Assembly (NCBI RefSeq): GCF_000421665.1
Contig: NZ_ATXL01000008.1
Location: forward strand, 1-60,739
Direction: 5' to 3'
DNA length: 60,739 nt
DNA from: Bavariicoccus seileri WCC 4188
Lineage (GTDB): Bacteria > Bacillota > Bacilli > Lactobacillales > Aerococcaceae
The notes under the pieces are model-generated. The model saw only the letters and a list, made by a program, of their open reading frames with translations. It was not told the DNA's origin and did no database searches. The translations under genes and the position numbers were made by a program. This document shows, one piece after another, positions 24,500 through 34,408 of the stretch (positions within the stretch are counted from its first letter, which is position 1; each line of letters opens with the position of its first letter).

Positions 24500-26293
24500 A
24501 TGGTATTTGATGGTTTATCGCTCCATTATATTTTAACAGAAATCAGTCCTTTACTCTCTGGAGGTCGCATAGGAAAAATTTACCAGCCTCTATCCCAAGA
24601 ACTACACCTCATGATTCGTTCAAATCGGAAAAACTATCGATTGATTTTATCTGTTGATGCAATCAACGGAAGAATCCATACAAGTAATACTTCAAACGAT
24701 AATCCTTTAAAAGCTCCCAATTTTTGCCTTATCTGTCGCAAATACCTCGAAGGTGCAAGAATCGAAAGCTTTGAACAACACGGCAATGATCGTTTTTTAA
24801 CCCTCAATTTTACACACTTGAATGAGGTCGGTGATCACGAACGGTTGCAATTAATCTTAGAAATAATGGGAAGACATAGTAATCTCGTATTAGTGGAACA
24901 TAATGGTAAAATCATTGATGCCATTAAGCACGTCGATGAACACCTCAATAGTTTTAGAGAAATCCTTCCAGGTGTTTCTTATATTGCACCACCAAAAAGT
25001 GGCAAAAGAAATCCTTTTATATATGATGTTTTAGAGTTAGAAACGATCTTAACATCATTAGCTGAACCAGCCGATAACACAAGTAACCTTTCTAATTCTA
25101 TTAATTCACAAACTAAAGAGTTAGTACACCAAAAAAACGAAAACCCATCAGATCTTGCAAATCGTTTAGCGACTTTAATAACGGCAAATTTTGAAGGAAT
25201 TGCGAAGAAAACAGCCTTTGAAATCGTTTCATCAAGCATTCAGCGAGATTGTTCCTTAGGGCAAGCATTTTACGATTTTTGTCACCATGATCTTGAGCCA
25301 TTAGTTTATAAAAATAATGGCACTTTTATAGCAACTCCTTTTCCCTACTCTAGTCTGTCTTCGAAAGATATTATAAAACGAACAGAAAGCTTTTCTGAAG
25401 CAATTGATTTTTCTGTAACTAGCAGTATTCAAAAAAATCGTATCAAACAGATGGCTGGTGATATCAAGCAATTAATCCGTAGAGAGATTGCCCGTAATAA
25501 GCAAAAAATTAAAAAGATTTCGAAACAATTGCAAAAAACAGAAACTGCAGATGATTATCGAATTAAAGGAGAGTTACTCACTGCTTACCTGTATGAGATT
25601 ACAAAGGGACAAGAAAGTATCACCCTAAAAAATTTTTATGCTAATGAGGAACCCATTACTATTCGTCTAAACCCCGAGAAAACGCCGAATCAAAATGCAC
25701 AATACTATTTCAAACAGTACCAAAAGCTAAAAAGTTCTGTTCATTATCTACGTCATGAAATCGAGCATGCTAAACAAGAAATCAATTATTTTGAAATACT
25801 GAACATACAATTAGCCCAATCAGATATTTCAAACATCGAGGCTATAAAAGATGAACTGGTCAAAGGAAACTATTTAAAGCGCAATTCTCACAAATCTAAA
25901 GGAAGAAATGCTCAAAAAAGTAAACCATTTAGCTTTATTTCAGATGACGGCACTTTAATCAAAGTTGGGAAAAATAACCTACAAAATGAACGCCTATCTC
26001 TTAGAGATGCTAATAAAGCTTATCTGTGGCTCCATGCCAAGAACATACCCGGATCTCATGTTGTCATCGAAAGTACAGCCCCTACTGATGAAACGATTAC
26101 ACTTGCTGCAGAATTAGCTGCTTATTACTCAAAATTCAAGGATTCAGCTAATGTGCCGGTTGACATTGTACCTGTCAGTAAACTTCGAAAACCAAATGGA
26201 TCAAAACCTGGTTTCGTTGTCTATGAGGGACAAAAAACAGTTTATGTCACACCTAAAGAAAGTCTTATCGAAAAACACCACTATAAAAAATAG
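24500..26293 (+). CDS. rqcH: RqcH (NEMF/Rqc2 family, NFACT protein)
   Basis: RqcH binds obstructed 50S subunits with peptidyl-tRNA and adds C-terminal alanine tails that mark the chain for degradation. The 597 residues comprise the NFACT-N domain (FDGLSLHYILTEISPLLSGGRIGKIYQP; LEIMGRHSNLVLV), helix-hairpin-helix and coiled-coil regions (about 300-440), and the NFACT-R domain (VGKNNLQNERLSLRDANKAYLWLHAKNIPGSH, split over 480-520). The old name, fibronectin-binding protein A, reflects a side observation. It starts at ATG 24500 after AGGAGG. Its stop codon lies inside a terminator hairpin. Confidence 0.95.
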   Translation: MVFDGLSLHYILTEISPLLSGGRIGKIYQPLSQELHLMIRSNRKNYRLILSVDAINGRIHTSNTSNDNPLKAPNFCLICRKYLEGARIESFEQHGNDRFLTLNFTHLNEVGDHERLQLILEIMGRHSNLVLVEHNGKIIDAIKHVDEHLNSFREILPGVSYIAPPKSGKRNPFIYDVLELETILTSLAEPADNTSNLSNSINSQTKELVHQKNENPSDLANRLATLITANFEGIAKKTAFEIVSSSIQRDCSLGQAFYDFCHHDLEPLVYKNNGTFIATPFPYSSLSSKDIIKRTESFSEAIDFSVTSSIQKNRIKQMAGDIKQLIRREIARNKQKIKKISKQLQKTETADDYRIKGELLTAYLYEITKGQESITLKNFYANEEPITIRLNPEKTPNQNAQYYFKQYQKLKSSVHYLRHEIEHAKQEINYFEILNIQLAQSDISNIEAIKDELVKGNYLKRNSHKSKGRNAQKSKPFSFISDDGTLIKVGKNNLQNERLSLRDANKAYLWLHAKNIPGSHVVIESTAPTDETITLAAELAAYYSKFKDSANVPVDIVPVSKLRKPNGSKPGFVVYEGQKTVYVTPKESLIEKHHYKK

Positions 26294-26301
26294 TGGTGTT
26301 T
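26273..26301 (+). terminator. Terminator overlapping the end of rqcH
   Basis: AAACACCACTA (26273-26283) pairs with TAGTGGTGTTT (26291-26301), followed by a T-rich tail. The rqcH stop codon TAG (26291-26293) forms the base of the right arm. Confidence 0.88.
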
Positions 26302-26347
26302 CTTTTTGTGTATCAAGACTTTCCTTGTTAAAACAATCATAATTAGG

Positions 26348-26381
26348 AATTAGTCCTCTTATATAATTAGTCCTCTTTTAT
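26348..26381 (-). repeat. 17-bp tandem duplication across the pyrR stop codon
   Basis: On the minus strand ATAAAAGAGGACTAATT (26365-26381) is followed at once by ATATAAGAGGACTAATT (26348-26364), 16 of 17 identical. The first copy contains the last codons and TAA of pyrR; the second repeats them in the 3' untranslated region. Confidence 0.92.
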
Positions 26382-26918
26382 AAGAGTCACTTGATCATTG
26401 TCGTCGATTTCAGTGATTGAAACATCAACTGTTTCACTACGAGAAGTCGGAATGTTTTTCCCAACAAAATCTGCCCTAATAGGAAGTTCACGATGACCAC
26501 GATCGATTAATACTGCTAATCCGATTCTTTTTGGGCGACCCAAATCAATCAAAGCATCCATTGCACTTCTAATTGTTCTTCCTGTGTACAATACATCGTC
26601 AACGAGAACGACATACTTGTTATCAATCGGGTAATTTTCTTCTCTAGCAATCCCTAAATTCGATTTTACTGGTATCATACCACCATTTTTTTCTTGATCG
26701 TCTCGATAATTAGTGATATCTATCGCAAAACTGGTTATAGTAGTATCTTCGATGCTTTCAATGCGTTTAGCAATCCGATCTGCTAAAAACTCACCTCTTG
26801 TTTTGATTCCTACTAAAACGATATCTTTAACACCACGATTTTTCTCTAATATCTCATAACTGATACGTGTCAATGCGCGTTTAATGGCTGCTTCGTCCAT
26901 TAGTAAAACTGAATCCAT
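26367..26918 (-). CDS. pyrR: PyrR, pyrimidine regulator / uracil phosphoribosyltransferase
   Basis: PyrR is an RNA-binding attenuator of pyr operons that senses UMP/UTP and PRPP and has weak UPRTase activity. The 183 residues include ILVGIKTRG-like [13 protein letters not shown] (PRPP loop region) and the PRPP-binding [21 protein letters not shown]. The usual basic RNA-binding patch is plausible but not verifiable by eye. It is the last gene of lspA-rluD-pyrR. No pyr biosynthesis gene follows; rqcH converges on it. The stop codon is duplicated in a tandem repeat. Confidence 0.95.
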   Translation of the reverse strand: MDSVLLMDEAAIKRALTRISYEILEKNRGVKDIVLVGIKTRGEFLADRIAKRIESIEDTTITSFAIDITNYRDDQEKNGGMIPVKSNLGIAREENYPIDNKYVVLVDDVLYTGRTIRSAMDALIDLGRPKRIGLAVLIDRGHRELPIRADFVGKNIPTSRSETVDVSITEIDDNDQVTLIKED

Positions 26919-26922
26919 ATTT

Positions 26923-27885
26923 TCACCTCTTATTTAAACTATTTAACAATACCGCAAACTCTTTGGGTAAGGGTGCTGTGAAAGTCATCTTTTCTTTAGT
27001 AATCGGGTGATTGAACGATAACTTCCCAGCATGTAGATATTGCCCAAATTCTGTCTTAGGTTTCCCATCATTATTGTACATTGGATCATTTAAGATTGGG
27101 TGTTTAATATAATCAAAATGAACACGTATCTGATGTGTTCTGCCTGTTTCTAGATGACACACCACTTCTGTAGCAGTGTTAAAGCGTTCAACCACCTTAA
27201 AATGAGTGATCGCCTCTTTACCGCCCTTCACTACTGCCCTCTTCAATCTATTTTTCTGATCTCTACCTATAGGGGCATTGATAGTGCCGCTCGACTCTGT
27301 GATGATTCCTGCAACAATAGCCGTATACTCTCTTATAACATTATGCTTTGCAATCTCTTTAGCCAGTACAGAATGACTCTTGCTATTCTTTGCAACTACA
27401 AGTAGACCTGATGTGTCTTTATCGATACGATGCACAATTCCTGGTCTAAAGGATTCACCAACATCCTTTAAGCTTTCACAATAAGCTAATAGTCCATTGA
27501 CGAGAGTATGAGACTTATGGCCGATAGAAGGGTGAACTACCATCCCAGACGGTTTATTAAGAACAATGATATCGCGATCCTCATAAATAATATCTAAATC
27601 CATCTTTTCAGGATTGGCGTTTAACGGTTCCTCTTTCTTCGGAAAAACAACTAGTACCAAGTCGCCTTTCTTAAGTGAAGTTTTATTGACTACTTTGTTC
27701 CCATTAACAGTTACTAATCCTTTTTCAATCCATTTTTGAATCTGAGACCGACTAGTCTCTTTTAAGGTGTCAGCAAGCCAAGTGTCCAATCGTTCTTCAT
27801 CTGTTGTTAATTCAAAAGTGACTTGGTCTAATGGCTGGGTATTATAAGCATTAGTATCTAATGTTTCTTTTTGCCCTTCATCCAA
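26923..27885 (-). CDS. rluD: RluD-type 23S rRNA pseudouridine synthase
   Basis: The enzyme isomerises uridines in 23S rRNA helix 69 or related sites. The 320 residues have an N-terminal S4 domain (about 25-85: [22 protein letters not shown]) and the RsuA/RluA catalytic domain with [15 protein letters not shown], where the Asp is the nucleophile. [13 protein letters not shown] is a second family motif. Exact specificity among RluA, RluC and RluD types is uncertain. It overlaps lspA by 8 bp and lies 4 bp before pyrR, the lspA-rluD-pyrR order common in Bacilli. Confidence 0.93.
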   Translation of the reverse strand: MDEGQKETLDTNAYNTQPLDQVTFELTTDEERLDTWLADTLKETSRSQIQKWIEKGLVTVNGNKVVNKTSLKKGDLVLVVFPKKEEPLNANPEKMDLDIIYEDRDIIVLNKPSGMVVHPSIGHKSHTLVNGLLAYCESLKDVGESFRPGIVHRIDKDTSGLLVVAKNSKSHSVLAKEIAKHNVIREYTAIVAGIITESSGTINAPIGRDQKNRLKRAVVKGGKEAITHFKVVERFNTATEVVCHLETGRTHQIRVHFDYIKHPILNDPMYNNDGKPKTEFGQYLHAGKLSFNHPITKEKMTFTAPLPKEFAVLLNSLNKR

Positions 27886-28336
27886 GGTGAGCCCTCACTT
27901 CATCTAAAATAAAATAACTGATTAATAGTATGACCCCAACAGTCAAACACATATCAGCAACGTTAAATATTGGAAAATCAATAAATTCCAGTTGTATCAT
28001 ATCAACAACATACCCCAACCTATAACGGTCAATCCCATTACCAATAGCTCCCATAGCGATCAAAGCGTAGGATAAGTTGACTAAGATGCCATTATTCCTG
28101 TTTTGATAAATCAAATAAACTAGCACGATAACAACCGCGATTGTGATGACCAAAAAAAACAACCGTTGACCTTCTAGAATTCCCCATGCAGCACCTTTAT
28201 TTTGCAAATAAAACAAGGAAAATATTTTGTCTAAGACTGGCTTAGTCTCACCTAATGCAAGGTGGTTAACAACTAGCATCTTTGTCCATTGATCAAGTAG
28301 AACTCCTATTGCTATCAAGACAATATAACCTATCAT
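27878..28336 (-). CDS. lspA: Lipoprotein signal peptidase LspA
   Basis: This 152-residue aspartic peptidase of the membrane cleaves prolipoproteins before the lipidated Cys. It has four hydrophobic segments and the two active-site blocks: GAIGNGIDRYRLGYVVDMI and FPIFNVADMCLTVGV, in which the Asp of GNxxDR and VAD form the pair. It would process the lipoproteins at 15318 and 28479. It is the first gene of the operon with rluD and pyrR. A TATAAT lies at 28368-28373 on the minus strand. Confidence 0.96.
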   Translation of the reverse strand: MIGYIVLIAIGVLLDQWTKMLVVNHLALGETKPVLDKIFSLFYLQNKGAAWGILEGQRLFFLVITIAVVIVLVYLIYQNRNNGILVNLSYALIAMGAIGNGIDRYRLGYVVDMIQLEFIDFPIFNVADMCLTVGVILLISYFILDEVRAHLG

Positions 28337-28412
28337 TTATATACCCCTTAAAGTAGAATTTAGTTTTATTATATCATCTTAAAGAAGTAAACACAGTAAA
28401 AATAACCCTTTC

Positions 28413-28441
28413 TTGCCAGAAAGTTTAAAAAACACTATAAT
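28413..28441 (+). promoter_or_regulatory. Promoter of the ykyA-type lipoprotein gene
   Basis: TTGCCA (28413-28418) and a perfect TATAAT (28436-28441) are 17 bp apart, 37 bp before the start codon. The divergent lspA -10 lies at 28368-28373. Confidence 0.82.
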
Positions 28442-28478
28442 GAGTAGAGATTCACTATTACGATTGAAGGAGTTATCT

Positions 28479-29114
28479 ATGCTTAGATATAGATACATCT
28501 TGTTTATACTAGTCTCGCTTTTTCTTCTCACGGGATGTTCTAATCGTGAGCAACAGGCCATCCGAGCTTTAAATGAATTTGAAGCTGAATCACATGATAG
28601 CATTAGTGAATTGGATGTTATTAAAAAAAGTGAAGTAAATTTGCAGGATGATTTTGAGGCAACCATTGGTGAGGATGAAAGTCTAGAAACCTTTAGTGAC
28701 GAACAAGGACCGATATTTGATAACCTCAATAAAAGACAAGAAAGTATTGAAATACTTATCCAACTCAACAAATCATTAGATAAAGCTAGAGAACGTTTAG
28801 CGGCTATTGAATCATCTCAAACAAAAGGAGTTACTAAAGAGGATATTACGTCATTGATGTCCAGTTTAGACTCATTCAAAAAAGTAAAAGGTAAGTTCAC
28901 CAAGGATTACCAATTGATGCTTGATGCCGAAAGAAAATTTTATAGCTCTCTTGGGGACGAGGATATGGACTATAAAAAGTTTCAAGCTGGTCTTTCTGAT
29001 ATCAACAAACTTGCTGATCAAAACATGAAAGAAGTCGATGCTCTCTCAACCCAACTAGATGGCTTATCTACTGTTATCAGATCAGTCCATGATAAACTAG
29101 TTGTCGCAGAATAA
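28479..29114 (+). CDS. YkyA-family cell-wall-associated lipoprotein
   Basis: This 211-residue lipoprotein is predicted to be anchored outside the membrane. The start is ATG 28479 after GAAGGAG; the signal ends in the lipobox LTGC with Cys20. The mature part is almost entirely helical and coiled-coil-like, as in the YkyA / 'putative cell-wall binding lipoprotein' family of Firmicutes. Function is unknown. The hydrolase gene follows 40 bp downstream, so both probably act in the envelope. Confidence 0.8.
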   Translation: MLRYRYILFILVSLFLLTGCSNREQQAIRALNEFEAESHDSISELDVIKKSEVNLQDDFEATIGEDESLETFSDEQGPIFDNLNKRQESIEILIQLNKSLDKARERLAAIESSQTKGVTKEDITSLMSSLDSFKKVKGKFTKDYQLMLDAERKFYSSLGDEDMDYKKFQAGLSDINKLADQNMKEVDALSTQLDGLSTVIRSVHDKLVVAE

Positions 29115-29154
29115 GCTTCTTGTCATTCAAATAATTCAGAAAGGGCTCATATCT

Positions 29155-30381
29155 ATGATATTAAATAAATCTGTTAGCTTTTTTTTCAAAGCAATAGTCA
29201 TAATGCTGGCATTTATTTGCATCATCTTCCAAAGCAAAACAGTTTTGGCTGATGACAGTTCTAATGATGGTGAAAATGTACCATATAGGATCGGTAAACT
29301 ACTTGAAACGCCCAAAAATCTACCACAACGATTGTTCTACGATAGTGGCATTGATATTCCCTATCCAAAAGATGGTGTGAGAGGCATTTATGCTTCCGCA
29401 TACAATTTCAATGGAGAGTCTCGTGATGATCTCATTCAATTTTTAGATGACACAAAATTAAATAGCATCGTCATAGATGTTAAAGATGACACAGGGTTTA
29501 TCACTATGCCATTAAAGGGTGTCACACATGAACAAGGAAAAAATAATTTTGAGAATATCATACCAGATACAAACGATATGCTGAAAACATTAGAAGATCA
29601 CGAGATATACCCTATAGCTCGTATCGTTGTATTTAAAGATAGTATATTAGCTGGAGAACGACCAGACCTGTCGTTTACCCAGGCTGATGGATCGCTTTGG
29701 AGTAGTGGTGCTGGAGATAAATTCGTTAATCCATTTAAAAAAGAAGTCTGGGATTATAATGTTCAAGTAGCAGAAGCAGCTGCAAAAGCAGGATTTAAAG
29801 AGATACAATTTGATTATGTTCGCTTCCCTGAAGGCTTTGAAACATTTTCTCACAACTTAAACTATGATGCAGAAAACTACTCGAATGAGAGTGAAGATCT
29901 TAATCAGAGAGTTGATGCAGTCACTGACTTTGTCGCCTACGCCCATGAAAAATTGAAACCATACGGTGTAAAAGTTAGTGTCGATATATTTGGGTACGCC
30001 GCTACAATCGATGAAGCTTCTGGGATTGGACAAAATTTTAGTAGCATTTCTTCAAATGTTGACATTATTTCGTCAATGATCTATCCCAGCCATTGGGGAA
30101 CGTCTTATTTTGGTATTGACAAACCAGACTTGCACCCGTATGAGTTAGTTTCTGCCTACATGGAAGTCGAAAATGCTCTATTGGGTCAACATGATGAGAA
30201 ACCTGTCTCAAGACCTTGGTTGCAGGATTTTACCGCTTCCTATTTAGGATATGGTAACTACTTGGAATACGGCGCTGATGAGGTAAATGATCAGTTAGAT
30301 GCCCTACGAGATGCTGGAGTCAACGAATATCTATTGTGGAATGCTACGAATGATTACACTAGAACGGGTGTCAATTTTTAA
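29155..30381 (+). CDS. Putative exported glycoside hydrolase (DUF4015)
   Basis: This 408-residue protein starts at ATG 29155 (MILNKSVSFFFKAIV) after AGAAAGGG. The N-terminal hydrophobic segment ends near VLADDSS, a likely signal-peptidase site. The core has GVRGIYASAYNFNGESRDDLIQF (split 82-103), then VIDVKDDTGFI, DYVRFPEG and YPSHWG, the pattern of DUF4015 TIM-barrel proteins related to glycoside hydrolases. The substrate, possibly a cell-wall polymer, is not known. It pairs with the YkyA-like lipoprotein and ends before a strong terminator. Confidence 0.82.
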   Translation: MILNKSVSFFFKAIVIMLAFICIIFQSKTVLADDSSNDGENVPYRIGKLLETPKNLPQRLFYDSGIDIPYPKDGVRGIYASAYNFNGESRDDLIQFLDDTKLNSIVIDVKDDTGFITMPLKGVTHEQGKNNFENIIPDTNDMLKTLEDHEIYPIARIVVFKDSILAGERPDLSFTQADGSLWSSGAGDKFVNPFKKEVWDYNVQVAEAAAKAGFKEIQFDYVRFPEGFETFSHNLNYDAENYSNESEDLNQRVDAVTDFVAYAHEKLKPYGVKVSVDIFGYAATIDEASGIGQNFSSISSNVDIISSMIYPSHWGTSYFGIDKPDLHPYELVSAYMEVENALLGQHDEKPVSRPWLQDFTASYLGYGNYLEYGADEVNDQLDALRDAGVNEYLLWNATNDYTRTGVNF

Positions 30382-30435
30382 ACCATAGTCCCAATAAATA
30401 GATATATGGTAATTTACTTTTAAAAACAACAGTAA

Positions 30436-30473
30436 AAAGCGATATGACAATTTAAACTGTCATATCGCTTTTT
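30436..30473. terminator. Bidirectional terminator between the DUF4015 gene and addA
   Basis: AAAAAGCGATATGACA pairs with TGTCATATCGCTTTTT across an AT-rich loop. The A- and T-runs make it functional on both strands, fitting two convergent units. Confidence 0.93.
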
Positions 30474-30530
30474 CTATCTATATCCCTCTATTTATCACTC
30501 TAACTATATCATTCTATCTATATCACTCTA
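30472..30530. repeat. Degenerate ~20-bp repeat next to the terminator
   Basis: TTCTATCTATATCCCTCTA (30472-30490) recurs as TTCTATCTATATCACTCTA (30512-30530), with a poorer copy between. It lies in the 3' spacer of addA. Confidence 0.75.
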
Positions 30531-30551
30531 CCGACATTAATCTTTATAGAA

Positions 30552-33500
30552 TCATTCAACTGAAATTACTTTATTCGCCCTAATAAAGGCTAAATAGGAT
30601 GCAGTCACTGGCTTTTTATAGGCTAGTTCTAGAGCGGTTTTATAGTTTTTAAGTTGAACAGTATACATGTCAACTCTTTCTTTCAGTTGAATTTCCGACT
30701 TGATATGATCTGTCTTATAATCTATCAAAACAATCTGATTTTTAAATTCAATGAAACAGTCTATAGTACCATGCACCATGATTTTATCATCGCTAGTGTC
30801 AATTGTCTGATTACTTTTTAACCGTTCACTTGCCGCTTCCACTGGAAGAACCATAGAAAATGACTTCTCCACTGCTATGTCACTAAAATCATTCGATATT
30901 AATGGCACAATTTTAGTAATAAAGAAACGATATAGCGTTCCAACTTCCGGCTCCGTCAGTGACTCAAATACAGATTGATAACCGTCTCGTAAACTATCAA
31001 AAGCTAAGGCGAAATCCATCGTTTTCATTTGCTTTGTTTCCTCGACCCAAAGACGATAAATCTCATGATACAGCAACCCTCGCTCAATGCTTGATAATTT
31101 CTTACTGCCAAGATTTAGATCAGACTGCTTATCAAATTGGATTGCCCTTGGTTTTTTTGATTCCAAGAACGGAGCAATCTCAAGATCAGGATAATCTGGG
31201 TCAACATTGATTTGCTTTATTTCTGAGACAGATTGGTATGCCGCTAATTTTGTAGCTTCATCATTCGGATATTCGACCCCATATAAGTTATCTAATTGAT
31301 CTTTGAATTTTTCTATCGTGAAATCGTTAGGAATAGACCTATTATCAACAGTCTTCATTTCTTCGGTATCCCTGTTTTCTGCCTCTTCCCTACTATCTGG
31401 CTCTTCACCATCATGCATTAAGTTTAGTGCTTGGTTTATGGCGTTAGAAACGACGTCATCTTCTTCAATCACAGTTAAGGTGATGTCATCATTTGGGACA
31501 ATATAACCAAGCCAATCTAGAAACGAATGAGCTGATTCACGTAAAGCCGTTGGCAACAAGTCCCGAGTTTGGTGAAAAGCCTCAAAATTGTTCAATGCAT
31601 TTTCACTGACTTTTCCAACCATAAACAGTTTTTCTCGTGCTCTTGTCATTGAAACATATAGCTTTCTCAATTCCTCTGACAATTCTTTTCTTTTCTGTTG
31701 GTTAATTAAGGTCTTTTTGACAATCGAAGGGTACTTTATGTAGTCTTTCTCATCGAAATAATCTATTCCCAATCCGTTATGATTTGTTAGAATGATTGGT
31801 TTACGGAAGTCTTCAAAATTGAACCTTTTATGTATAGCGGCTAAGAATACGATTGGAAACTCCAAACCCTTACTACCATGAATCGTCATTACTTTCACCG
31901 AGTTGATATCTTGTTCGGGCTTTTCAACTGGCTTCATGTCATTGTCAAACTTTCTTAAATAAGATATCACAGTAATAAAGGCACGTAAGCCTTTAAACCC
32001 GTGCTCTTCAAAACTTGCAGCTCGCTTAATTAGAGCTTGAACATTATGGTATCTTTCATCACCGTTTTGAAAGTTTCTAACAACTTCTGGAAAGTAGGTT
32101 TCCCTGTAAATACTTTCAATAAAGGTTACCAGTGAAACTTGTTTCGCTAATAGGCGCCATCTTGATATGTCATCAAGAAATTGTGTAATTAATGGATTAC
32201 CCTCAATTCTCTGATAGGTTTTAACGGCCTCAAAGAAAGACGAATCGGGATTCTTTATTCTAATCTCTGCCAACAATTGATCACTTATACCATATAAGGG
32301 AGACTTTAGTACTGCAACTAACGGAATATCTTGATAAGGATTATCGATGACTTCTAACAAAGAGACAATTATCGTCACTTCACTACGTTTAAAATACGAG
32401 TCTCCATGCTCAATGTCGACTGGAATGCCGAAACTAGCAAATATTGACTCAATTGCTTCATTTTGTGATCGAGTAGGTACAAGAACCGCAATATCTCTAT
32501 AAGAAATTGCCTTCTTTTCCCCCCTCTTGTCTAAAACCTTAAATTCTGTGACAATGAGTTCCTTTATTTTTGTGGCCATATAAGTAATATCGGGTTGTTT
32601 TTCCAAATTAGTCAGCAACCCTCTAGAATCTGCATCTAAAACTTCGTTACTATTATCTTCTGAATTATCTTCTGGGTGATCGTCATTTGTCGTTTGATTA
32701 CTTGAAGATGTCGGTGAAACAATTAATGATAGCTCTGTTTTGTAAGAGTCATCAGGCACATAATAACGATTGCCTTCAATTAAATGCGCTTTTTCATCAT
32801 AGGACATTTCTCCAATGTCATCATCCATCAATTGCGAAAAGACCCGGTTGACAGAATTTAATACTTCAAAACGAGATCGAAAGTTTTCAGCTAGAATGAT
32901 GCTTTTTCCCTCAGATTTCTGATTACTTTTGTTCAATTTCTCTGAAGAAACGGGTGCTTTATCATACTCTTGGTACTTCTTTAAAAATAGAAGTGGCTCG
33001 GCTAGCCTGAAGCCATATATAGACTGCTTCATATCGCCAACCATAAATCTATTTTTACTATCGCCCGTTCGACTAACCCCTTCTAAAATGCTTTCTTGCA
33101 AAGAGTTAATATCTTGATATTCATCGACCATGACTTCAGATAACTTATGCTTAAAATGGTGAGCAACTTGGTCGACTTTTAATAACTCCAACGCATTATG
33201 CTCGAGATCGTTAAAGTCTATCAGCGCTCGTTGGTTTTTATAATCCTCATATTTGATTTTGAATAATTTTGTAACTCTAACAAGTTCTGAAATGATTGGC
33301 CGACTAATTCTCATGATTTCAAGATGATAGTTTGCTTCTTCAAAAAAATAGGACTCTGTTAGCTGTTTAATATCAGCTGTAATGTTTTCTCTTAGGCTAT
33401 AAATAGATGACAAAAATTCACTATCAAGGTCATCTTTTTTACTTTTTGGAATTCTTGGCCAACTCTTTTTCGATTGATTCATCAGCAAAGAAACGCAATG

Positions 33501-34352
33501 ATTATAATCATCTTGCTCCAAACTATCTTCTACTGCTTTTATAGTGTCATAAGAAAATTCGACATTATCCACCCATTTTTGATAGTCTTCACCGGCAGAA
33601 TTAAGGTCGCACATTATGTTATCAAAACGCTCAAGAATCCATTGAATTTTTTGCCGAGCATCAGGTTTGATCATTTGCTGATATATGGGAGTATTCGTAA
33701 AGGTTGTAGAATTAGCAACATCATACCATTGGTTTAACGAGTCCAACCATTCTGTTGGATCTGGTTTGGCTGTTGAAAAATAGTAGATTTTTTTGATCAG
33801 TTCAAACAATGCTTGGTCACCAGAATCATTTCCATATTGGCGGGCAAGTTGTGTAAAAGCGTCTTCCGTATACAATTCTTCTTCAATCTCCGCCCAAATA
33901 CTTTGGAATATTAGATTCTTTTCTGCCTCATTTGACAAGACTTTGGTTTGTTGATTGATCGTTAACAAGTAACCAAACTCGTCAATCATTCGCTTACAAA
34001 AAGCATGTAATGTCGAAATATAAGCTTGTGGCAGATAAAGCAATTGTTGCTGAAGTTGGAGTCTCTCCTGTTCATCAACGGTTAGACTGATCCTTTCTTT
34101 AATTTTCTTTTCTATCCTTTCTTTCATTTCACTAGCTGCAGCTTCAGTAAATGTGACAATCAACAGTGAATCAATCGGAACACCCGATAGAACTTTTGTT
34201 AAGACTCTTTCAGCCAGTACAGTGGTTTTTCCAGATCCGGCAGATGCAGAAACGAGAATATTGCTACCAGATTCATGAATTGCCTGCCATTGATGGTCTG
34301 TGTATTGGGAGTTTTTCTCCTTTATGGGAATATCAAAATTTTGGTTTGCCAT
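30552..34352 (-). CDS. addA: ATP-dependent helicase/nuclease subunit A (AddA/RexA)
   Basis: This is the helicase-nuclease engine of the AddAB complex, which resects double-strand breaks for RecA. The 1266 residues begin with Walker A SASAGSGKTTVLAERV (35-50). They contain LIDFNDLEHNAL, the Walker B VDEYQDINSLQ, ENFRSRFEVL, MTIHGSKGLEFPIVFL and LYVSMTRARE, all UvrD/SF1 motifs. The C-terminal nuclease domain has VLIDYKTDHI followed by YTVQLKNYKTAL, the PD-(D/E)xK motif. It is complete and of normal length. It lies 84 bp downstream of addB; a repeat-rich hairpin separates them. Confidence 0.95.
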   Translation of the reverse strand: MANQNFDIPIKEKNSQYTDHQWQAIHESGSNILVSASAGSGKTTVLAERVLTKVLSGVPIDSLLIVTFTEAAASEMKERIEKKIKERISLTVDEQERLQLQQQLLYLPQAYISTLHAFCKRMIDEFGYLLTINQQTKVLSNEAEKNLIFQSIWAEIEEELYTEDAFTQLARQYGNDSGDQALFELIKKIYYFSTAKPDPTEWLDSLNQWYDVANSTTFTNTPIYQQMIKPDARQKIQWILERFDNIMCDLNSAGEDYQKWVDNVEFSYDTIKAVEDSLEQDDYNHCVSLLMNQSKKSWPRIPKSKKDDLDSEFLSSIYSLRENITADIKQLTESYFFEEANYHLEIMRISRPIISELVRVTKLFKIKYEDYKNQRALIDFNDLEHNALELLKVDQVAHHFKHKLSEVMVDEYQDINSLQESILEGVSRTGDSKNRFMVGDMKQSIYGFRLAEPLLFLKKYQEYDKAPVSSEKLNKSNQKSEGKSIILAENFRSRFEVLNSVNRVFSQLMDDDIGEMSYDEKAHLIEGNRYYVPDDSYKTELSLIVSPTSSSNQTTNDDHPEDNSEDNSNEVLDADSRGLLTNLEKQPDITYMATKIKELIVTEFKVLDKRGEKKAISYRDIAVLVPTRSQNEAIESIFASFGIPVDIEHGDSYFKRSEVTIIVSLLEVIDNPYQDIPLVAVLKSPLYGISDQLLAEIRIKNPDSSFFEAVKTYQRIEGNPLITQFLDDISRWRLLAKQVSLVTFIESIYRETYFPEVVRNFQNGDERYHNVQALIKRAASFEEHGFKGLRAFITVISYLRKFDNDMKPVEKPEQDINSVKVMTIHGSKGLEFPIVFLAAIHKRFNFEDFRKPIILTNHNGLGIDYFDEKDYIKYPSIVKKTLINQQKRKELSEELRKLYVSMTRAREKLFMVGKVSENALNNFEAFHQTRDLLPTALRESAHSFLDWLGYIVPNDDITLTVIEEDDVVSNAINQALNLMHDGEEPDSREEAENRDTEEMKTVDNRSIPNDFTIEKFKDQLDNLYGVEYPNDEATKLAAYQSVSEIKQINVDPDYPDLEIAPFLESKKPRAIQFDKQSDLNLGSKKLSSIERGLLYHEIYRLWVEETKQMKTMDFALAFDSLRDGYQSVFESLTEPEVGTLYRFFITKIVPLISNDFSDIAVEKSFSMVLPVEAASERLKSNQTIDTSDDKIMVHGTIDCFIEFKNQIVLIDYKTDHIKSEIQLKERVDMYTVQLKNYKTALELAYKKPVTASYLAFIRANKVISVE

Positions 34353-34408
34353 TTAAACACATCCTTAATGAGCTGAAGTTAAAAGATAGTAATTAGTTAG
34401 TAGTTAGT

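Noticed and set aside
24500-26293. Fibronectin-binding adhesin.
   Set aside because: NFACT-N and NFACT-R domains and lack of a signal peptide identify RqcH, a ribosome quality-control factor.
26367-26918. PyrR-controlled attenuator next to pyrR.
   Set aside because: No pyr genes follow and I find no PyrR-binding-loop/antiterminator arrangement in the flanking sequence.
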